A stretch of 64,000 nucleotides of DNA, from contig NZ_JTAN02000021.1 in NCBI RefSeq assembly GCF_000949135.2, forward strand, positions 372,001 to 436,000. The letters are read 5' to 3'. This DNA comes from Burkholderia sp. USMB20. Its GTDB lineage: Bacteria; Pseudomonadota; Gammaproteobacteria; Burkholderiales; Burkholderiaceae. A program made the position numbers and the translations under genes. Shown piece by piece: positions 38,014-44,579 of the stretch. The notes beneath the pieces were generated by a model, which saw nothing but the letters and a program-made list of their open reading frames with translations, was not told where the DNA came from and made no database searches. Positions within the stretch are counted from its first letter, which is position 1; each line of letters begins with the position of its first letter.

Positions 38014-38955
38014 TCAGCTCTTCGGCAAACCCGGCGGATTCGTGCGCGACTGGTCGATCGCTTCGGACGCGAGGTTCCAGCGGTCGAGGATCTGCTGATA
38101 GCGGCCGGTCTTGATCAACCCGTTCAGCGCGACCGTCAGCGGATCGGCGAGCCCGCTGCCGCGGCGCGTCGCGATCGCGATGTCGGCCGTGCGCGGCCAG
38201 CCGCCGCTGATCGCGCCGACGAGCCGTGTCTTGCCCTGCTGCGCGCTCTGATACGCGAGCACCGAGTTCACGCTGAACACGGCATCGGCGCGGCCCGACT
38301 GCACGGCGACGATCCGCATCGCCTGGTCGTCGTAGTACTGCACCTGCACCGGTTTCAGGCCGTGCGCGACGTTCTCGCGGTCCCACGCGAGCAGGATCTT
38401 TTCCTGGTTGGTGCCGGCGTCGGTCACGATGCGCAGCCCCGCGACGTCCTTCGGCTCGCGGATCGACTGGATCTTGCTGTCGTTGCGCACGTAGAAGCCG
38501 ACCTGGTCCTTGCGGTAGGTCGAGAAATCGAATTTCTGCTTGCGCTCCTCGGTGACGGTGACGTTCGAGATCACGGCGTCGACCTTCCCCGATTCGAGCG
38601 CGAGCGGCCAGTCGGCCCACGCGAGCGGGACGATCTTCAGCTTGCGGCCGAGGCTGTCGGACACCAGCTGGCCGACGTCCGCGTCGAAGCCGATCACCGT
38701 GCGCGCGTCGGTCGCATACGTGCTGATCGGCGGCAGGCTCGGCGCGACGCCGATGGTCAGCGTGCCGGCTTCGGCGAACTTGAACGACGCTGGCACCGCG
38801 CGCTCGACGGCCGCATCGGCCGTGCCGCGCGGGCGGCCGCGCTGCTCGGGGCTCAGGTCGAAGGTCGCGGCGGCCGCGGCGATCGCGGTCACGCCGATCA
38901 GCGCGGCGGCCAGCGTGCGGAGCGCACGCGGCGTGAAGGGTACGGCTCGTTGCAT
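38014..38955 (-). CDS. Polar amino-acid-type ABC transporter substrate-binding protein 1
   Basis: A 313-residue SBP_bac_3-type binding protein starting MQRAVPFTPRALRTLAAAL, with a signal peptide and AAGGA before the ATG. The domain includes PPISTYATDARTVIGFDADVG, PLAWADWPLALESGKVDAVISN, TEERKQKFDFSTYR and TDAGTNQEKILLAWDRENV. It is about half identical to the binding protein at 32736 by eye, so the pair arose by duplication. It is second in the operon, 62 nt after the acetyltransferase. Likely ligand: an S-containing amino acid (inference). Confidence 0.9.
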   Translation of the reverse strand: MQRAVPFTPRALRTLAAALIGVTAIAAAAATFDLSPEQRGRPRGTADAAVERAVPASFKFAEAGTLTIGVAPSLPPISTYATDARTVIGFDADVGQLVSDSLGRKLKIVPLAWADWPLALESGKVDAVISNVTVTEERKQKFDFSTYRKDQVGFYVRNDSKIQSIREPKDVAGLRIVTDAGTNQEKILLAWDRENVAHGLKPVQVQYYDDQAMRIVAVQSGRADAVFSVNSVLAYQSAQQGKTRLVGAISGGWPRTADIAIATRRGSGLADPLTVALNGLIKTGRYQQILDRWNLASEAIDQSRTNPPGLPKS

Positions 38956-39017
38956 GGATGCGTCCTTGTTGTGTTGTCGTCGGGAGCGAGGGAGCGGAAT
39001 CGGATGACGCGACGCGT

Positions 39018-39578
39018 TCAGCGCGGCAGCACCGCTTCGGGCAGCGGCGCCCACAGGTCGGCGAGCGTCGACGTGCGCGACGGATCGGCGAGATCCTTGC
39101 CGAAGCGCAGGTGGAAATACGCTTCGGGGTCGATCGACGAGTCGAACAGCCGCGTATAGCCGGTGCGGTCGTACAGCGCCCACGCTTCGGGCTGGCGAAA
39201 ACCGGTGGTCAGGTACACGCGCCGATAGCCCTGCTGCGCGGCGCGCAGTTCGAGCGCGTCGACGATCAGGCGCGCGAGCCCCTGGCGGCGCAGGTCCGCG
39301 CGGGTCCAGATGCGTTTGAGTTCGGCGGTCTGCGCGTCGTAGCGCTTGAATGCGCCGCCGCCGATCGTCTCGCCGTCGCGCAGCAGCAGCACGAACGCGC
39401 CTTCGGGCGGCACGAACAGCTCGGCCGGGTAGCGCGCGAGTTCGTCGCGTGCGGACGCGCGGCTGTCGGGGCGGTACGCGTCGTAGCGCGTCGCGTATTC
39501 GTCGATCAGCGCGTCGATCAACGGCTGGGCGCGGACGTCGAGCGGCGTCGTGTCGATGATGCGGTCGTTCGTGGCCAT
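39018..39578 (-). CDS. GNAT N-acetyltransferase
   Basis: A 186-residue GNAT protein with the CoA-binding motif RADLRRQGLARLIVDALE, followed by GYRRVYLTTGFRQPEAWALYDRTGY. It is the first gene of the sulfur operon. In the B. subtilis ytm operon, an acetyltransferase (SnaA, formerly YtmI) N-acetylates S-alkylcysteines before flavin-dependent cleavage, so the same role is proposed here. The start is taken at ATG 39578 (MATNDRIIDT); ATG 39584 two codons earlier is equally possible since neither has a clear ribosome-binding site. Confidence 0.83.
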   Translation of the reverse strand: MATNDRIIDTTPLDVRAQPLIDALIDEYATRYDAYRPDSRASARDELARYPAELFVPPEGAFVLLLRDGETIGGGAFKRYDAQTAELKRIWTRADLRRQGLARLIVDALELRAAQQGYRRVYLTTGFRQPEAWALYDRTGYTRLFDSSIDPEAYFHLRFGKDLADPSRTSTLADLWAPLPEAVLPR

Positions 39579-39886
39579 GGGCATCGCGAAAGGCGCGCGA
39601 TGCGGACGTTCCTGGCGGGGGCGGGGCACATCGCCCGGCCGGTCTGTTCCGTTATCGCGACGCGGTTGTCGTGATGACGGCGGCCGCGGTGCTTCCTGCG
39701 CTGCATCCGGCGTGCCGCCGCCGTTTCGAACACGTTAGCGGCGCGGCCGGCAAAGGCGAACGAAGCAATTTCGATAAGGATTTCGCGGGGAGCGTCAGAA
39801 GGCTTGCAGGGGGAGTGGGGTGGGGGATGAGCAGCGCATGCGTTGCAGCTCGTGCTCACGCATGCGCGATGCCGAATGACGCTCGA
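39579..39886. promoter_or_regulatory. Region upstream of the sulfur operon
   Basis: 308 bp between the acetyltransferase start and the mqsA stop, both minus strand. It should hold the sulfur operon promoter. No regulator gene or clear operator was seen. Confidence 0.4.
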
Positions 39887-40294
39887 CTATGCGGCTCGCA
39901 CTTCGGCGAGCAGATCCGGATGACGATCCAGAATCCTGAGCAGCTTCACAAGGGCAAGTGGAGGGTTCGTCTTGCCGGTTTCGTAGCGGGAGAACGCATT
40001 GACGCCGCCACCGAATATCTCGGCCGCCTCGCGTTGATCCAGCATCAGCTTCTTGCGCACCTTCGCAATGAACCTCGGGTCGACGATGGTCGAATTCACT
40101 TGCTTGTTGAACTCGCTGATCGCTTCACCGAGCCGGGTGGCCTCGTCGATATCCAGCACCGACTCGCCGCACGCCGGACAGAAGTCGCCGGTGATATCGC
40201 GAACGACGGTCGAGCGACCCTTGTACGTGTAAGGGATGTCTCGCGTATCACGGATCAGTTTTGCGGCACCGCACGCAGGGCACTTCATTTTCAT
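39887..40294 (-). CDS. mqsA: MqsA-type antitoxin
   Basis: A 135-residue antitoxin: N-terminal zinc-binding domain with CPAC (C5, C8) and CPAC (C39, C42), then a helix-turn-helix (DQREAAEIFGGGVNAFSRYETGKTNPP). Spacing and length match E. coli MqsA (131 residues). It neutralises MqsR and represses the operon. Its ATG at 40294 overlaps the toxin stop by 4 nt, so toxin and antitoxin are translationally coupled with the toxin first, as in E. coli. Confidence 0.95.
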   Translation of the reverse strand: MKMKCPACGAAKLIRDTRDIPYTYKGRSTVVRDITGDFCPACGESVLDIDEATRLGEAISEFNKQVNSTIVDPRFIAKVRKKLMLDQREAAEIFGGGVNAFSRYETGKTNPPLALVKLLRILDRHPDLLAEVRAA

Positions 40295-40587
40295 CGCTCC
40301 TTGAACGACACGATCAGCACATCGTCGATCACGGTCAGTTTCAGATATACGTCGCCATTCACGGTGCAACGCCGATAGACGTCCTGCCAGATCGTGTGGT
40401 CGGCGTAAGTCGTCATGCTCTTGTAGAAATCGACTGTATCCAGCGACATGACGACACCGATCGCCTCCGTTTCCGTGAAACCCAGTCGGCGGGCCCCGAA
40501 CACCGCACTCGTCGTCAACCGGACGTTGCCGGTTCCGACGAGTGCCTTGACCCGCGACAGCTTGCAATGAGGCGTGTACTTTTCCAT
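40291..40587 (-). CDS. mqsR: MqsR-type mRNA interferase toxin
   Basis: A 98-residue toxin, the same length as E. coli MqsR, an endoribonuclease that cuts mRNA at GCU-type sites. The active residues of E. coli MqsR, K56, Q68 and Y81, are conserved at the same numbers (FYKSMTTYADHTIWQDVY and DVYLKL). The toxin precedes the antitoxin. The promoter (TTGACA/TATGAT) ends only 5 nt before the ATG and no ribosome-binding site is visible, so the mRNA may be leaderless. Codon usage is less GC-rich than neighbours, suggesting horizontal transfer. Confidence 0.96.
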   Translation of the reverse strand: MEKYTPHCKLSRVKALVGTGNVRLTTSAVFGARRLGFTETEAIGVVMSLDTVDFYKSMTTYADHTIWQDVYRRCTVNGDVYLKLTVIDDVLIVSFKER

Positions 40588-40592
40588 CCGCG

Positions 40593-40628
40593 ATCATAAC
40601 CAAAAGAGTTAATTTGTCAAGTTGGTTA
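40593..40628 (-). promoter_or_regulatory. mqsRA promoter and operator
   Basis: On the minus strand, TTGACA (40620-40615) and TATGAT (40598-40593) are separated by 16 nt. Inverted arms TAACCAA (40597-40603) and TTGGTTA (40622-40628) flank the spacer and overlap both elements, as expected for an MqsA repressor site; E. coli MqsA binds AACC-N-GGTT palindromes. Confidence 0.78.
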
Positions 40629-40695
40629 ATGGCGCACGCGTGCGGTCCGCCACCTTTGGCAGACTGCACGGAAAAGAGACGGATTGGTAACTGGC

Positions 40696-41730
40696 CTATC
40701 GGCCAACGCGCGGCGGCGTCGACGCCTCCGCCAGCTGAAACAGGCAATCGCCGCGCTGCACCTGCGCGGGCACGCGCTTGCACACGACTTCGCCGTCGCC
40801 CTTGAAGCGGTGCAGCACCGGTTCGCGCAGCGGCGTATCGGGGAAGTGCACCCACGCGGCCGGCTGGCCGGCCTTCACCTGGTCGCCGAGTTCGACGAGA
40901 GGTTCATACAGCCCGCGTTCGTACGCGTAGACGAAGTGGCGATCGCCGTCGACGCGCAGGAAGCGCGTGACGGTCGGCGGCGCATCGGGCACGAGTGCGC
41001 CGTGCAGCAGGCCGATGTAGCCGAGATAGTGCAGCAGCCCGTGGCGGCCGAGCCGGATCAGCGACGGATCGGCCATCCCCGCGCCGCCGAGTTCGGTCAC
41101 GATCGAGATCGCGCCCTGCCGGCGCGCGGCCGAGGCCGAATGCACCGGGTTCGGCGCGTGCAGCAGCGCGTTCGGCAAGCCGAACGCAACGAGCAGCCCG
41201 TTGAGCTTCGCCGCTTCGTCATCGTCGAGCGGGTCGATCGCGAGCATGTTGCCGCCCTGGTACAGCAGCGAGCTGCCGCCCGAATGCAGGTCGACCAGAT
41301 ACTGCGCGCGCGACAGCAGCGCATGCTCGATGTAGTGGGCGATCATCTGCGTCGGCGTGCCGGTCGGGTTGCCGGGAAAGCTGCGGTTCAGGTTGCCTTC
41401 GTCGAGCGGCGACACGCGCAGGCCCGCATCGGCCGCGGGGAAATTGGCCATCGGCAGCAGGATCAGCTGCCCGGTGACGCTCTCCGGGTCGATCTCGCGC
41501 ATCAGCTGCGACACGATGATCTGGCCTTCGTATTCGTCACCGTGGTTGCCGGCCATCACGAGCGCGACCGGGCCGTCGCCGTTGCGGATCGACGCGATCG
41601 GGATCGGCAGCCAGCCGTACGCGGAGCGATGCACGGAATGCGGCAGGCGCAGATAGCCCGCATGCTTGCCTTGCGCATCGAGATCGATTTCGCAGTGGAT
41701 GGGATTTCGGTGTGAGGAGGAGGCGGTCAT
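40696..41730 (-). CDS. Succinylglutamate desuccinylase/aspartoacylase family deacylase
   Basis: A 344-residue zinc-dependent M14-like deacylase. Zinc ligands are in GNHGDEYEGQ (His and Glu) and LVDLHSGG (His); NRSFPGNPTGTP lines the active site. The C-terminal beta-domain (YEPLVELGDQVKAGQPAAWVHFPD) resembles a lipoyl/barrel-sandwich fold, as in DoeB-type N-acetyl-diaminobutyrate deacetylases. The start is placed at ATG 41730 (MTASSSHRNPIHCEIDL); ATG 41763 is also possible. Given the GNAT operon 1 kb away it could hydrolyse an N-acylated amino acid, but this link is tentative because mqsRA lies between. Confidence 0.83.
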   Translation of the reverse strand: MTASSSHRNPIHCEIDLDAQGKHAGYLRLPHSVHRSAYGWLPIPIASIRNGDGPVALVMAGNHGDEYEGQIIVSQLMREIDPESVTGQLILLPMANFPAADAGLRVSPLDEGNLNRSFPGNPTGTPTQMIAHYIEHALLSRAQYLVDLHSGGSSLLYQGGNMLAIDPLDDDEAAKLNGLLVAFGLPNALLHAPNPVHSASAARRQGAISIVTELGGAGMADPSLIRLGRHGLLHYLGYIGLLHGALVPDAPPTVTRFLRVDGDRHFVYAYERGLYEPLVELGDQVKAGQPAAWVHFPDTPLREPVLHRFKGDGEVVCKRVPAQVQRGDCLFQLAEASTPPRVGR

Positions 41731-41973
41731 GGCGACATCGTTCGGAGAACGGGAATCCGCCATCTTATCGGGAAACGACCGCCGCGCGGCGCGTGGCGCG
41801 GCCGATGTCGAGCGCCGTCCGGCGGCCCGTGTGCGAACGCGCGGCAAGCGCAACCGGAGAAGCCGCGCGCGATGTTGCAGCGCTGAAACGCATGCCGGCG
41901 TGCGGGCCGGCCGCCTGCGCACGCCGCGTTGCGCGTCAGCCCCTTGCCGCGACGGGGCCGGCGCGCGAGCGCG

Positions 41974-42249
41974 TCAGCGGCCCGATGTTTCAGCCTCGAT
42001 ACGGCCTTCTTCCCACAGCGTCCAGAAACGGCTGCCGGCGCGATACGGATTCGCGCGCCGCGCCGCGTGGTCGGTGACGCCCTGGCGAAACGCGCCGTAC
42101 AGCGTCAGCGGCGGATTGGCGACGCACGCGGCTTCACGCGCCGCGGGCATGCGGCGCTCGGAAACGAGCCGCCGGATCAGCGAGGCACCGTCGATCACGT
42201 CCAGTTGATCGATCGTTTCCGCGCGGCTGAGGACTTCGACGGTATTCAT
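41974..42249 (-). CDS. Small hypothetical protein
   Basis: A 91-residue soluble protein starting MNTVEVLSRAETIDQLDVID. The start at 42249 has GGGAGG 6 nt upstream, good evidence for translation. It has charged helices and a conserved-looking stretch PPLTLYGAFRQGVTDHAARRANPYRAGSRFWTLWEEGR near the C-terminus. No family was recognised. It stands alone between the deacylase and the GGDEF gene. Confidence 0.6.
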   Translation of the reverse strand: MNTVEVLSRAETIDQLDVIDGASLIRRLVSERRMPAAREAACVANPPLTLYGAFRQGVTDHAARRANPYRAGSRFWTLWEEGRIEAETSGR

Positions 42250-42522
42250 GAGTGGCCTCCCTGACATCCTGTTTCCCGATCAAGGAGCAATAAGAGTGCC
42301 AGCCATCAAATGCCGCGCGCCGTCGCGATCGTGCGGGCTTCTGCAGCGAACGCTACGCGCGGCGCGCGCCGATGTTACGGAACACGTCACGTGACATGGG
42401 CGGCCGCGGCGGAACATCTGCGCGCACGCGTCGAACCATGCAAGGCGTTTCCGGAATGAATCGCGGGAAGCGAACGGGCAAGCCGGACAGCGCGGCGGCC
42501 GCCGGCGGGAACGAGCGCGCGC

Positions 42523-44082
42523 TCAGCTCGCGGTCGCGGGCGCCACGCGGCTGCTTCCGGCCGAATAGAAGCGGTAGATCCCCTTGCCGGCCGACTTCGC
42601 GTCGTACAGCGCGCTGTCGGCCTGCCGGATCAGTTCGTCGGGTGAGCCGTGCCCGTCGTCGAGCGCGATGCCGATGCTGATCCCGAAGACGACGGTCTCG
42701 CCGATCGACAGCGTGTACGGCGCCGAGATCTGCCGGATGATCCGCGCGGCGAGGACCGAGCACGCCTGCATGGTGGTTGCGTCGAGCGCGACGATGAACT
42801 CGTCGCCGCCGACCCGCGCCGCCAGTTCTCCGGGCGGCAGCGTCTTGCCGAGCCGCTCGGCGACCTGCATGAGCACTTCGTCGCCGGCCTGGTGGCCGAA
42901 GCGGTCGTTGATCGCCTTGAAGCCGTCGAGGTCGAGATACATGACGGCGAGCGCGGGGCTCGGCACGTGCGGCACGTGCGGCCGGTGCGCGAGCATCCGT
43001 TTGAGTTGCGCATGCAACTCGTGGCGGTTCGGCAATCCCGTCAGCGCGTCGTGCCGCGCGAGGTGCCGGATATGCTGCTCGGTCTGGCGGCGCGCGGTGA
43101 CGTCCTCGACGATGATCACCGCGTTGCCGTCCGGCACGCGGTGGCGCGTGAGTTCGAGCTGGCGGCCGTCGGCGAGCGCGATGTCGAGCGGCTCCGGTTC
43201 GTCGTGGTTCAGCCAGAGGTCGCATTGCACGGCGAGACTGGCGCCGTCGGGATCGGTGAGCGCGTTCGCGCCGAGCGCCGCGACGACGTCGGGCAGCGGC
43301 GTGTCCAGCATGATCTCGCGCGGCGAGCCGAACAGTTGCGCGGTGCGCCGGTTCGCGACGATCACGCGGCTTTCGCCGTCGATCATGCACAGGCCGTGCG
43401 GCATGTAGGTGAGGGCGGCGTCGAAGCGCGCGACGAGCTCGGCGTTGCGCTGGCGTGCGGCGATCAGCGCGACCAGCACGCGGTAATGGCGTTCGACGAC
43501 CGTACGCATGGCCGCGAGATAGATCACGAGCGGCGGCAGCAGCAGCCATGCGCCGGGCCGCTGGACCAGCAGCGCGCCGACGCCGATCGGCACGACGCCG
43601 AGCGTGACCTGCGTCATCGCGAGCCGCGGCAGCGCCGAATTGCGCGACGCGATCCCGCCGAACACGCCGCCCGCGACCATCACGGCCAGCGTGCCGAGCT
43701 CGACGTCGGGCGCATCCACGCAGCCCATCACGCCGAGGCCGAGCACGAAGCATGCGGCGAGCGACACGGGCGCATAGCGCCGTGCCCAGTATTCGGCGCG
43801 ATCGTCGCCGGCGGCACGACGTACCGCATACGCACGTGCGATCGCGAGCCGCGCGGCGAGCAGGCCGACGTCGACGACGAGCCACACGAAACACCAGAGT
43901 TGTTGCAGCCGGATCAGCGCGATCGCCGCGACGAACGCGCTGGCGAAGCCGGACAGCGCCATCGGACGCACGTCCTCGAACAGCGTGACGAGCATCGAAG
44001 GGCGCAGCGCGGCCGTCACGTAGTGATCGCCGCAGGGGGGCGTGGCGAGAAGGGCGTTCAGGAGGCGTGCCTTGACTGCCAT
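42523..44082 (-). CDS. Membrane PAS-GGDEF diguanylate cyclase
   Basis: A 519-residue protein: five or so membrane segments in residues 30-210, a PAS domain (FDAALTYMPHGLCMIDGESRVIVANRRTAQLFG) around 230-330, then a GGDEF domain (HDALTGLPNRHELHAQL to the C-terminus). The active motif is intact (RVGGDEF, GGDEF at about 425-429), so c-di-GMP synthesis is expected. The RxxD inhibitory site is absent five residues upstream. The start is ATG at 44082 (MAVKARLLNAL). It probably senses a signal by PAS or membrane segments and influences motility or biofilm. Monocistronic and divergent from the molybdenum operon. Confidence 0.92.
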   Translation of the reverse strand: MAVKARLLNALLATPPCGDHYVTAALRPSMLVTLFEDVRPMALSGFASAFVAAIALIRLQQLWCFVWLVVDVGLLAARLAIARAYAVRRAAGDDRAEYWARRYAPVSLAACFVLGLGVMGCVDAPDVELGTLAVMVAGGVFGGIASRNSALPRLAMTQVTLGVVPIGVGALLVQRPGAWLLLPPLVIYLAAMRTVVERHYRVLVALIAARQRNAELVARFDAALTYMPHGLCMIDGESRVIVANRRTAQLFGSPREIMLDTPLPDVVAALGANALTDPDGASLAVQCDLWLNHDEPEPLDIALADGRQLELTRHRVPDGNAVIIVEDVTARRQTEQHIRHLARHDALTGLPNRHELHAQLKRMLAHRPHVPHVPSPALAVMYLDLDGFKAINDRFGHQAGDEVLMQVAERLGKTLPPGELAARVGGDEFIVALDATTMQACSVLAARIIRQISAPYTLSIGETVVFGISIGIALDDGHGSPDELIRQADSALYDAKSAGKGIYRFYSAGSSRVAPATAS

Positions 44083-44579
44083 GGCTATTTTGACCTCGAC
44101 ACGATGCGGTGCACCGCCGGCCGCCCCGCCCGGCACGGGATGGCCGGCGAACCGGATGCGCACGACATTAACATGAAACATCGGCCGCGAGCGCCGTGCG
44201 GGGACGTCGGCGCGTCGTCGTCAACCTCGTCCGCGCGCATCTTGCGGATTCGCCGATGCGCAGGCAGGATCGTTGCAGACGGAACGATCTCGGGCAGCCG
44301 CGCGCGGACCGTTTCGGCGCGCGCCGCACGGGGGCCAGCCGATGGCGCACGATCGGCCGGCAGCCACCGATGCGGCCGGCGCGACACCGCGCAGTCGCAC
44401 GCGTGTGCCGCCCGCGACCGCGCGCCGCAGCTCGTCCGAATCCCGTTATAAGAAATCCAATAAGCAATTCATGCGAGAAATACTATAGGCGATATATCAA
44501 AAACAATGCCAGAATGCGCGCCGCTCCGAACGCCGCGACACCCGATCGCCGTCCGAGCCGCATCAGGAGGTTCCCCCCA
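44083..44579. promoter_or_regulatory. Divergent region between GGDEF and molybdenum operon
   Basis: 497 bp, no gene seen. An AT-rich patch (about 44445-44510, with TACTAT and ATATATC) lies 70-135 bp before the molybdenum operon and likely includes its promoter. CAGGAGG precedes the ATG at 44580. Confidence 0.5.
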
